A stretch of 38,921 nucleotides of DNA from the IMG/VR virus record IMGVR_UViG_3300022538_000399, positions 1 to 38,921 of that record; one strand, written 5' to 3'. Under the pieces are notes generated by a model. The model saw only the letters and a list, made by a program, of their open reading frames with translations, had not been told where the DNA came from and ran no database searches. A program made the position numbers and the translations under genes. Below, piece by piece: positions 33,846 through 38,921 of this stretch; position 1 is the first letter of the stretch; every line of letters begins with the position of its first letter. Origin of the DNA: a virus.

Positions 33846-33869
33846 TATTTAACCTCCATCCCTATAACG

Positions 33870-34121
33870 TCATGTCTTAGGCGCTAATATGCTCTCAGAT
33901 AATGGGTTGACCTGAATATCTGCTCGTTTCCTTTTTGACTCCTTTAACTCAGCCGCTATTCTTTTCTTTATTCTCGCAGCCGATAACCGAATGTTCTCCC
34001 TGAACCTATCCGAAAAATCTCCCCAATTCTTGTTCCTACGGATAAATCCTTCCTCGCTTAAATCATAATTGGGTGAATACATATCATCAAGGCCAGTAAC
34101 TATTATCTTCTTCCGTGTCAT
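33870..34121 (-). CDS. Basic small protein of unknown function
   Basis: 83 residues (MTRKKIIVTGLDDMYSPNYD, then SAARIKKRIAAELKESKRKR). The ATG overlaps the upstream stop (ATGA), coupling it to the Phd-like gene. Basic helical middle could bind nucleic acid; it shows no toxin-family motif that I recognise. Confidence 0.6.
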   Translation of the reverse strand: MTRKKIIVTGLDDMYSPNYDLSEEGFIRRNKNWGDFSDRFRENIRLSAARIKKRIAAELKESKRKRADIQVNPLSESILAPKT

Positions 34122-34378
34122 GGCTTACCCTTAGGTTGTGGGTTAAAGTACTGATTGCTTCTATTTATTTCATCAAGTATCGACCCCGTAGAAGAAGTTG
34201 TCTTTTGTCTATTATTACAGATAATTGGCTTTTCGGCTTTTGGCTCAATAGCTTCACTTTTACCCTCTTGTGTACACACTTGAGCAATAATTCGACCATT
34301 CTTTGTTACGCTAAACGGTAAATCCTCTAATTGTGTACTCAATTCCTTGCGTAATGTGCGTATATTAACTTCCCTCAT
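34118..34378 (-). CDS. Phd/YefM-like protein (antitoxin-type DNA-binding N-terminus)
   Basis: 86 residues. The first ~35 residues (MREVNIRTLRKELSTQLED, then FSVTKNGRIIAQV) have the fold pattern of Phd/YefM antitoxins, which begin with a strand, an RxxL helix and a strand ending in T-x-x-G-R-x-I-A. The C-terminal part, normally the toxin-binding segment, is Lys/Pro/Asn-rich. It is coupled to the 83-residue basic protein, the usual place of a toxin, but that protein resembles no known toxin. Could instead be a lone regulator. Confidence 0.5.
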   Translation of the reverse strand: MREVNIRTLRKELSTQLEDLPFSVTKNGRIIAQVCTQEGKSEAIEPKAEKPIICNNRQKTTSSTGSILDEINRSNQYFNPQPKGKP

Positions 34379-34438
34379 GGTCGCCTTTTATATCTCCAAA
34401 ATACACCGGGCAAAAAAACACACATATACTATCGTAAG

Positions 34439-34506
34439 ATACTGCCCCCCATCCCCGTATATACCATGTAGTAGGTACTTGGTATCTATGGAGTATGGGG
34501 AAGTAT
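34439..34506. repeat. Long imperfect inverted repeat
   Basis: ATACT (34439-34443) pairs with AGTAT (34502-34506), CCCCAT with ATGGGG inside it and ATACC with GGTAT around a 15-base centre. A second alternative hairpin GGAAG-tatg-CTTCC overlaps the right arm (34499-34512). It lies between the DUF551 and Phd-like genes. No T-tract follows directly. Confidence 0.5.
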
Positions 34507-34531
34507 GCTTCCTCTCTTGTTAATTCTTGCC

Positions 34532-34744
34532 TCATTTCAGTAACTTAGGTGGCTCTGGTAGTGGCATCCAATGGGTAACAATAAAATCCCACTCACATTC
34601 ATAACCACTTATACCAAAAAACCTCCACTCAATTTTATCGTAAGACTTTAAATCCACTATTGCTGTTGCAATTACATCACCATCAGTTATTAAAACTTGT
34701 TGCAAATGCTCTGGCTCACGGTTTTTTATATCAATCCATTCCAT
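34532..34744 (-). CDS. DUF551 protein
   Basis: 70 residues. Pattern of the small phage/plasmid family DUF551: MEWIDIKNREPEHLQQVLI at the start, an AIVDLKSYDKIEWRFFG middle and the diagnostic end THWMPLPEPPKLLK. The function is unknown for the family. The start lies 1 base after the terS stop. Confidence 0.75.
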   Translation of the reverse strand: MEWIDIKNREPEHLQQVLITDGDVIATAIVDLKSYDKIEWRFFGISGYECEWDFIVTHWMPLPEPPKLLK

Positions 34745-34745
34745 A

Positions 34746-35327
34746 TTATTTCAGTAACTTAGTGTCCTTTGCAATCAATAATAACGCCGCCTTAACTGCA
34801 ATAGCATACCTCTCCGGCAAAACTCCCGTTATAAGCATAAGAGTTTTATCATCAATCCCAATGGTTAGCTTGTCATTTAACATCCCTAAATGTTTTGCAA
34901 CACTATCTAATGCACCTTTTTTATCAGCAAACTTAATCTTTTTTAGTGTATCAAACCTTAAACTTTCTTTATTAAACCTTGTGCTTACATCCATACCTGT
35001 TAATGCTGCCGCTACATCTTTAGGAAGTTCGGTTACGGGAAGTAGATTACCTTCATCATCATAAAACTTCTGCGGATCTAAGAAAGCTAACCTTGCATAT
35101 TCTTTTAAAACTCTATCCTGTGTGATCTCTGTTCTATTCTCTCTTTTTTTAACCTCTTCTTGGATCTCAGCCTGTATGTAGTCCTTTGTTAGTAAGTGAA
35201 AGGCCTTCTGTCTTGGGTGGGTATTATGTGGGAATGTTGCTCTTGCTGCTCTTGAGCCGTTGAAGTCTATTATATATTCTTTACAGAACATTTTCATTTT
35301 AGGTGTGAGTTTACCGTTGCCTTTCAT
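34746..35327 (-). CDS. terS: Terminase small subunit
   Basis: 193 residues of the Terminase_2 type: LTPKMKMFCKEYIIDFNGSR (helix-turn-helix DNA-recognition start), AARATFP, IQAEIQEEVKKRENRTE, ITQDRVLKEYARLAFLDPQK and DDEGNLLPVTELP. It recognises the packaging site and regulates TerL. The ATG overlaps the stop of the 50-residue gene (ATGA). The usual terL neighbour is 3.6 kb downstream, beyond an accessory island. Confidence 0.85.
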   Translation of the reverse strand: MKGNGKLTPKMKMFCKEYIIDFNGSRAARATFPHNTHPRQKAFHLLTKDYIQAEIQEEVKKRENRTEITQDRVLKEYARLAFLDPQKFYDDEGNLLPVTELPKDVAAALTGMDVSTRFNKESLRFDTLKKIKFADKKGALDSVAKHLGMLNDKLTIGIDDKTLMLITGVLPERYAIAVKAALLLIAKDTKLLK

Positions 35328-35476
35328 TTCTTTCTTACCATGCCTACTTTATGTTTAACTTCACCGGGGTAACTCTTGCCGTCTTTAAAGCATATATGTA
35401 TGTAACGGTTATCGCTTAGTTTTTTTGTGCGTATGCGTCCGCCTGCTTTTCTGCATTTTTCAAAGGCTTCGGGCAT
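35324..35476 (-). CDS. Small basic phage protein
   Basis: 50 residues (MPEAFEKCRKAGGRIRTKKL, then YIHICFKDGKSYPGEVKHK). The C-x-x-GG-R-x-RT pattern and terminal KxGEVKxK are common in a family of small phage proteins near terminase. SD AAAAGGATAAT; stop overlaps terS start. Confidence 0.7.
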   Translation of the reverse strand: MPEAFEKCRKAGGRIRTKKLSDNRYIHICFKDGKSYPGEVKHKVGMVRKK

Positions 35477-35512
35477 ATTATCCTTTTAACGCTCCTGCGC
35501 TTATTGTTGGCC

Positions 35513-35728
35513 TCAGCTACATGATCTTACACTTACATTATTAAGCGGTTTCATCTGTCCGTCCACTTCGACTGATGCCTGGTCATTATACATTATAGCT
35601 TGTGATGTAGTTTTACCATTATAAACTATGGCATGATATGGGATAACATAGACTTTTGAGCCTATCGGATGATCCCTGTTCCAGAGCTTTACGGCTTGGA
35701 TCTGCTTAGATGTTTCAAGCATATTCAT
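35513..35728 (-). CDS. Small phage protein (WN-x-HP-x-G type)
   Basis: 71 residues. KLWNRDHPIGSKVYVIP then SQAIMYNDQASVEVDGQMKP match a widespread small phage family in which WNxxHPVGTxV is followed by a TxSxA strand and a PVVxVxG strand. No ribosome-binding site is clear before the ATG, and a hairpin (GGGGA/TCCCC) sits just upstream, so translation may be coupled to an upstream mini-ORF. Confidence 0.6.
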   Translation of the reverse strand: MNMLETSKQIQAVKLWNRDHPIGSKVYVIPYHAIVYNGKTTSQAIMYNDQASVEVDGQMKPLNNVSVRSCS

Positions 35729-35749
35729 AATGTTAGCAGGGGACAGCGA

Positions 35750-35845
35750 TTAAGCCATCCCCGCACCATGAGTCGAAACTACATGGGAAGTTTGTTGTTC
35801 ATTAAGATCGTCTCTTTTCAGTAAACCATCCAGCAAAACAATCAT
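35750..35845 (-). CDS. Possible 31-residue ORF
   Basis: MIVLLDGLLKRDDLNEQQTS followed by HVVSTHGAGMA, with GGAAGTAC before the ATG. Its stop lies within the hairpin before the next gene, so it might be a leader peptide. Weak support. Confidence 0.25.
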   Translation of the reverse strand: MIVLLDGLLKRDDLNEQQTSHVVSTHGAGMA

Positions 35846-35945
35846 GTACTTCCAAAAATTTTATAGTTGTTTTATTAAAACCTTTATAGTTCTTGTCTTC
35901 TTGTGCTGTTCTACATGCGAGATCAAAAATCCAAAAATAAAACAT
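35802..35945 (-). CDS. Possible 47-residue ORF
   Basis: MFYFWIFDLACRTAQEDKN then TTIKFLEVHDCFAGWFTEK; overlaps the 31-residue ORF in another frame and has only a weak site. Either or neither may be real. The whole stretch 35729-36155 otherwise has no convincing gene; it holds the promoter and leader of the leftward operon. Confidence 0.25.
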   Translation of the reverse strand: MFYFWIFDLACRTAQEDKNYKGFNKTTIKFLEVHDCFAGWFTEKRRS

Positions 35946-36105
35946 ATAATTTTACACCGTTGTTTAGGAAATTTCTTCTTTGACTGTCATTTATATCCTT
36001 ATTCATGCTCCGGCCAGTTAGCTGCAACCCCTTTATGTCAATAGTGTGTTGAATTGAGTACCAGCCGGAGCCATGGAGGTAACTACCCAATAGAGTAGTA
36101 TTTAC

Positions 36106-36134
36106 TGCATACTAAATCAGATTGCTGTTGTCAA
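36106..36134 (-). promoter_or_regulatory. Leftward sigma70-type promoter of the structural operon
   Basis: TTGACA (36134-36129) and TATGCA (36111-36106) on the minus strand are separated by exactly 17 bases. It is the best promoter seen upstream of the long leftward gene block. Confidence 0.6.
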
Positions 36135-36155
36135 GCATAAAGATAACATTCGTTA

Positions 36156-36587
36156 TTATAGTCCATACTTATCTATCTTATATCTTAATGATCTCAATGA
36201 TATGTTTAACATTTTAGATGCTAGTCTCTTGTTGCCTAAAACCACATCTAACGCATCTTTAAGATATTTACGTTCAGTTTTTATCATTTCAGCATCAAGA
36301 TCAATACCTGTAAATGTCTCATCGCTAATTAGTTGTATTTTATTAGCATTTTTATAGATATATGCTGTCAATTCTGCTTTAGGTTCATACCACTCACCTC
36401 TTATCTGATACTTTTTAAACTTATAATGCAGTTGTCCCTCTCTTGTTTTATTACCTTCAATAGTTCCGACAAGATAGAGTTTTTCAGGACATCCAACTTG
36501 TAATTCTTTCAATTTTTCTTTAGCTCCATTATTAGTGCGCCCTATTTTGATAGGTCCTAAACTTCCCGCTTGAATAAAATAAATCAT
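36156..36587 (-). CDS. GIY-YIG-like (T5orf172) protein fused to a Fis-type HTH
   Basis: 143 residues. Residues 1-75 follow the T5orf172/MUG113 subset of the GIY-YIG fold: IYFIQAGSLGPIKIGRT, then CPEKLYLVGT, then EGQLHYKFKKYQIRGEWYE. The classical GIY is replaced by FIQ-like residues, so nuclease activity is uncertain. Residues 111-143 (DALDVVLGNKRLASKMLNIS, then LRSLRYKIDKYGL) are a near-canonical Fis/NtrC C-terminal DNA-binding helix-turn-helix. The gene is the first leftward gene of a divergent control region containing two palindromes. It could be a sequence-specific nuclease or a regulator derived from one. Confidence 0.75.
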   Translation of the reverse strand: MIYFIQAGSLGPIKIGRTNNGAKEKLKELQVGCPEKLYLVGTIEGNKTREGQLHYKFKKYQIRGEWYEPKAELTAYIYKNANKIQLISDETFTGIDLDAEMIKTERKYLKDALDVVLGNKRLASKMLNISLRSLRYKIDKYGL

Positions 36588-36633
36588 AACTTTTTCTTCT
36601 TTTTTAAGATAGTTACAATCCTTTTACTATAAC

Positions 36634-36648
36634 TGACAATTTTTGTCA
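36634..36648. promoter_or_regulatory. Operator-like palindrome 1
   Basis: TGACAA-TTT-TTGTCA, a 15-bp perfect inverted repeat with 3-bp centre. On the minus strand its end supplies a TTGACA (36649-36644), so it could overlap the -35 of a leftward promoter. Confidence 0.6.
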
Positions 36649-36723
36649 AGAATAAACATTTTTTGTATGTTATTAATATTGTTATAATTATTATATGTTT
36701 TATGATGATTTTTATGGGCTTAT

Positions 36724-36738
36724 TGACAATAATTGTCT
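36724..36738. promoter_or_regulatory. Operator-like palindrome 2 with overlapping rightward -35
   Basis: TGACAA-TAA-TTGTCT matches palindrome 1 in arms and spacing. TTGACA at 36723-36728 may be a rightward -35; a TATGTA-like -10 lies near 36748-36753 with a loose 19-base spacing. The 36588-36904 region holds no gene. Confidence 0.55.
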
Positions 36739-36904
36739 GATAATCACTATGTAAACTTTTTAAATACTTATGCCTTATAAATTATTATTACTTATGCTTT
36801 CAGCAACTTATATGTTTTATTATTATTATTATAATTATTGGCACACAGTTTGCTTGTATATAATGGCAACGAAAACAAAAAACCTTAAACAATGGAGGTA
36901 TGAC

Positions 36905-37069
36905 ATGGAATTTACACAAGAAGAAATTAGAAAGGCATGGAATATTTTAAATATAGCGGTTACTGATAAAATTGATGATGATTTTTTAAATAAAAAAACC
37001 AAGATCCGTGAGTTTAAATGGATGCGACAATTGCAAGATATTGGCATATATCTTGGTTATATACGCTAA
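36905..37069 (+). CDS. Small early-region protein
   Basis: 54 residues (MEFTQEEIRKAWNILNIAVT, then TKIREFKWMRQLQDIGIYL). AATGGAGGT lies 5 bases upstream of this ATG. A 99-residue version starting at 36770 crosses a very AT-rich stretch and has no site, so it is rejected. First gene of the rightward cluster; family not recognised. Confidence 0.65.
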   Translation: MEFTQEEIRKAWNILNIAVTDKIDDDFLNKKTKIREFKWMRQLQDIGIYLGYIR

Positions 37070-37110
37070 CTAAACGGAGAGTTAAACTTAAACAATGGAG
37101 TGAATGATAA

Positions 37111-37317
37111 ATGAAATGTCCAAAATGTAATAAAAATATCGAGCATTTACTTAATGTTACAAGTGGATTTAATACTTATGAGCTTTTTCCTGGCGGCCAA
37201 TACGATCAAATTAATGATTTTGAACCCGATCATAATATTAATGATTTCCGTTGCCCTGAATGTGATGCAATATTATTTAAAGATGAAACCGAAGCCATTG
37301 AATTTTTAACCCCTTAA
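37111..37317 (+). CDS. Zinc-ribbon protein
   Basis: 68 residues with CPKC near the N-terminus and CPEC at about 47-50 (FRCPECDAILFKDETEA). Metal-binding through these four Cys is likely. Small phage zinc ribbons often bind nucleic acid or protein; role unknown. Confidence 0.7.
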   Translation: MKCPKCNKNIEHLLNVTSGFNTYELFPGGQYDQINDFEPDHNINDFRCPECDAILFKDETEAIEFLTP

Positions 37318-37333
37318 ATTAAGGAGGCTTAAC

Positions 37334-37456
37334 ATGAAATGTAAATGCAAAAGATGCGGATATAAATGGGAATCAAGGGTTAAGGATCCGAAAGTATGCC
37401 CTCGATGTAAAAGATATGATTTTGATAAGGATAAAGACCGGCAAGCTGCCGAATAA
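37334..37456 (+). CDS. Very small zinc-ribbon protein
   Basis: 40 residues (MKCKCKRCGYKWESRVKDPK, then VCPRCKRYDFDKDKD) behind AAGGAGGCTTAAC. CxRC...CPRC forms a rubredoxin-like knuckle pair typical of tiny phage and archaeal proteins. Confidence 0.7.
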   Translation: MKCKCKRCGYKWESRVKDPKVCPRCKRYDFDKDKDRQAAE

Positions 37457-37465
37457 GGAGGTATA

Positions 37466-37636
37466 ATGCAACGAATAGCGCACCTAATACAAGCGGACAA
37501 TGAGATTTTTCATGCTGAAATCCGGGACAAATACGGGGCTATCGAGGCTGAAATAACAGCCAAAACAGCAATCAAAGTTCATTCATGGGCGTATGAGCAA
37601 GGTTGCGGGTCGATTAAACTTGAAGGTAGAATATAG
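37466..37636 (+). CDS. Small early-region protein
   Basis: 56 residues (MQRIAHLIQADNEIFHAEIR, then AKTAIKVHSWAYEQGCGSIK). AAGGAGGTATA precedes the ATG, 9 bases after the previous stop. Mixed alpha/beta; family not recognised. Confidence 0.65.
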   Translation: MQRIAHLIQADNEIFHAEIRDKYGAIEAEITAKTAIKVHSWAYEQGCGSIKLEGRI

Positions 37637-37649
37637 GAGGTATAAGATA

Positions 37650-37847
37650 ATGGAAAGGTCAGAAGAAATGCAAAAGTTTTTAGATGAATTTACACAAAAT
37701 GCCTTTGGTAGAACTCAAAAAGACAATGTTTGTGTTACTTGCGGGAATGATAAAATACAACCAAATGATTTTAAAGACGACTTATCCCGTAAAGAATTTT
37801 CTATTAGCCACATGTGCCAGAAATGCCAAGATTCTGTTTTCGGATAA
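37650..37847 (+). CDS. Small Cys-pair protein
   Basis: 65 residues from the ATG after TAGGAGGTATAAGATA, not the 84-residue version that overlaps the previous gene. CVTCGNDKI and CQKCQDSVFG form a second zinc-ribbon type. DDLSRKEFSISHMC lies between. Function unknown. Confidence 0.7.
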   Translation: MERSEEMQKFLDEFTQNAFGRTQKDNVCVTCGNDKIQPNDFKDDLSRKEFSISHMCQKCQDSVFG

Positions 37848-37891
37848 ATATATCAAAGACCAGCGAAAACAGTAACCAATAACTAATTAGA

Positions 37892-37911
37892 ACATAGCAT
37901 GAGAGCTATGT
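37892..37911 (+). promoter_or_regulatory. Hairpin just upstream of a ribosome-binding site
   Basis: ACATAGC-atgaga-GCTATGT, a perfect 7-bp stem, ends 1 base before AAGGAGG of the next gene. Could modulate ribosome access or stabilise the mRNA 5' end after processing. Confidence 0.45.
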
Positions 37912-37927
37912 CAAGGAGGGAATTATT

Positions 37928-38122
37928 ATGAAAACAATCGTTGTTAAGTGGATCCCAGAAAAAACTTTTGGTTATGGTAAAGCAATGAGGGTAATTGAAT
38001 CAGATCATATAAGATTTATCAAGGGGTCAAGATTTGATTATGGTTTCTTCAATATTGCTACCGACGAGGGATATGCAATAATCTCATTACCAATGGACAA
38101 GGAGGGCAGATGCAAACGATAG
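37928..38122 (+). CDS. Small early-region protein
   Basis: 64 residues (MKTIVVKWIPEKTFGYGKAM, then EGYAIISLPMDKEGRCKR). Strong AAGGAGGGAATTATT site. Overlaps the next gene by 13 bases. Family not recognised. Confidence 0.65.
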   Translation: MKTIVVKWIPEKTFGYGKAMRVIESDHIRFIKGSRFDYGFFNIATDEGYAIISLPMDKEGRCKR

Positions 38123-38277
38123 AGAAAATTAAGAAACAGCTATATAAGGCAAAGGGGGATGATAGGCTGAAAAGTCCAACAGCAACCATAGTTGAAAATG
38201 CACCTTTAGCTTTGGTACAACTTGAATTGGAAACAACCATAAGGGTATTAAAATGGGTTTTAAAGGAGGACTCATAA
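38110..38277 (+). CDS. Small early-region protein
   Basis: 55 residues (MQTIEKIKKQLYKAKGDDRL, then LELETTIRVLKWVLKEDS). AAGGAGGGCAG site inside the preceding gene; TAATG junction with the next gene. Helical; function unknown. Confidence 0.65.
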   Translation: MQTIEKIKKQLYKAKGDDRLKSPTATIVENAPLALVQLELETTIRVLKWVLKEDS

Positions 38278-38495
38278 TGCAAATACAATGGAAAGTTATA
38301 TGGCAAGAAAGCAGAGAGGAATTTATGCACTGGTTTATAATCATAATGATTATTGTATGGTTTTTCTTTATCCTCGACATAGCCACCCGACAAGCCGCCC
38401 ATGAAGAAGCTGTAGAGTCCGGTCATGTATTCTATGCGCCGGAAGGAGACGGATTCTTTAATGCCGTGATAACGGATGAAGACATGAGAGGCTAA
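38277..38495 (+). CDS. Small membrane protein
   Basis: 72 residues from the ATG that overlaps the previous stop (TAATG). A basic N-terminus is followed by one transmembrane helix (MHWFIIIMIIVWFFFILDI) and a polar tail with EGDGFFNAVITDEDM. Could be a holin-like, exclusion or host-interacting protein; nothing decides. Confidence 0.65.
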   Translation: MQIQWKVIWQESREEFMHWFIIIMIIVWFFFILDIATRQAAHEEAVESGHVFYAPEGDGFFNAVITDEDMRG

Positions 38496-38505
38496 CGTCC
38501 TTAAT

Positions 38506-38529
38506 CAGCCGCACCTTCTGTGTCGGCTG
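38506..38529. terminator. Possible hairpin between converging genes
   Basis: CAGCCG (38506-38511) pairs with CGGCTG (38524-38529) between the last rightward gene and a leftward gene. No T-tract is present, so termination is uncertain. Confidence 0.35.
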
Positions 38530-38539
38530 CATAGGTGGG

Positions 38540-38716
38540 TTATATTTCGTCTTCGCCACTATATCCATCAATACATTCTTTACAAAATTCACAACCAATA
38601 ATTACAACAGACCCACATCCGCATAATTCAGGTGAACCTATTGGAATAGTCTCTCCCATATCCTTATCCTTTGGATTGAATTTTCTTACCCAGTCTTTAG
38701 GAATGTGCAATTTCAT
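38540..38716 (-). CDS. Small Cys-rich protein
   Basis: 58 residues (MKLHIPKDWVRKFNPKDKDM, then LCGCGSVVIIGCEFCKECID). GAGGTAAATT precedes the ATG. Cys arrangement suggests a zinc site. Leftward, convergent with the early cluster. Confidence 0.65.
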   Translation of the reverse strand: MKLHIPKDWVRKFNPKDKDMGETIPIGSPELCGCGSVVIIGCEFCKECIDGYSGEDEI

Positions 38717-38746
38717 AATTTACCTCAAGAAATATAACAATTTAGC

Positions 38747-38911
38747 TCACAGGCGGCGAATTGGACATACTCCGCCGAACATATTTGTAGAACCGCACGT
38801 TGGACAAAACTCTTTTTCTAAATCAATATCACCTTCGCTGTCCGGTGCAGCGGTGGTTAGGGGACGCTTAAATATCCACTCTGTCTCTCTATGAAAGAGT
38901 ATAACCGCCAC
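38747..38911 (-). CDS. Small zinc-ribbon-type protein, GTG start or continuing past the right edge
   Basis: The frame ends KEFCPTCGSTNMFGGVCPIRRL before TGA. A GTG at 38911 with GGGAG five bases upstream gives 54 residues; the frame is also open to the window edge, so the start may lie outside. CPTC and a later Cys point to metal binding. Confidence 0.5.
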   Translation of the reverse strand: MAVILFHRETEWIFKRPLTTAAPDSEGDIDLEKEFCPTCGSTNMFGGVCPIRRL

Positions 38912-38921
38912 CAACTCCCAT

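Noticed and set aside
35844-36044. 66-residue plus-strand frame
   Set aside because: Runs against the operon direction, has no ribosome site and is composed of Cys/Phe/Ile from AT-rich leader DNA.
36770-36904. Upstream extension of the first rightward gene
   Set aside because: The added N-terminus is poly-Tyr/Leu from AT-rich DNA, has no ribosome site, and a strong AATGGAGGT lies before the ATG at 36905.
38058-38426. 122- and 85-residue minus-strand frames across the early cluster
   Set aside because: They oppose three rightward genes with strong ribosome sites and stop-start overlaps, and have no recognisable features.
1-38921. tRNA genes, CRISPR arrays, insertion sequences, integrase or attachment sites
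   Set aside because: None seen on either strand by eye; a tRNA and attachment-site search by program would be needed to exclude short ones.

Overview
The window is about 39 kb of an AT-rich tailed-phage genome, most likely a podovirus from an uncultivated Gram-negative host. Support for a podophage: an N4-gp56-type major capsid protein, portal, both terminase subunits, a gp8/gp11-like adaptor, large internal or polyvalent virion proteins, and no tape-measure, tail-tube or sheath gene. Support for a Gram-negative host: a phage-borne outer-membrane beta-barrel ending in Phe, a lipoprotein, and many Sec signal peptides. No integrase, replication, lysis or tRNA gene was seen, so the window is one part of a larger genome.

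Layout. At 36905-38495 a rightward cluster of small, strongly Shine-Dalgarno-driven (early-type) genes, several of them Cys-rich zinc ribbons, converges on two small leftward genes at the right edge. A divergent control region (36588-36904) carries two matching 15-bp palindromes and separates this cluster from a leftward gene fusing a GIY-YIG-like (T5orf172) domain to a Fis-type helix-turn-helix. A good leftward sigma70-like promoter lies at 36106-36134. From about 35.9 kb down to position 1 every convincing gene is leftward and tightly packed, many joined by ATGA overlaps: small genes, terS, a 3.6-kb accessory island (DUF551, Phd-like protein, HExxH protein, lipoprotein, OM barrel, small membrane proteins), terL, pre-portal genes including a capsid-staple-like protein, portal, an exported fibre-like protein, two O-antigen-ligase/PglL-type membrane proteins, scaffold, Com-like zinc finger, major capsid protein, decoration and adaptor proteins, a large tail protein, a set of signal-peptide-bearing fibre/adhesin proteins, an HNH endonuclease, three large internal/polyvalent proteins, and further exported proteins ending in a DUF285/BspA-like protein cut by the left edge.

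The most unusual theme is export. Eight genes in the structural region that look like fibres, adhesins or tail proteins start with convincing Sec signal peptides, whereas capsid, portal, scaffold, terminase and adaptor do not. The same transcription unit carries two tandem Wzy_C-family membrane proteins, the family that contains both O-antigen ligases and protein O-oligosaccharyltransferases, next to one exported fibre gene. A phage-encoded system that exports and perhaps glycosylates fibre-like proteins is a testable inference, not an established fact.

Two genes (HNH endonuclease and the 966-residue tail protein) appear to start at ATC codons placed correctly behind AGGAG motifs. Rho-independent-type terminators sit directly upstream of both the terL and the major capsid genes. 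Fifteen or so genes in the list are shorter than about 75 residues; several were found by reading frames, ribosome-binding sites and stop-start overlaps.
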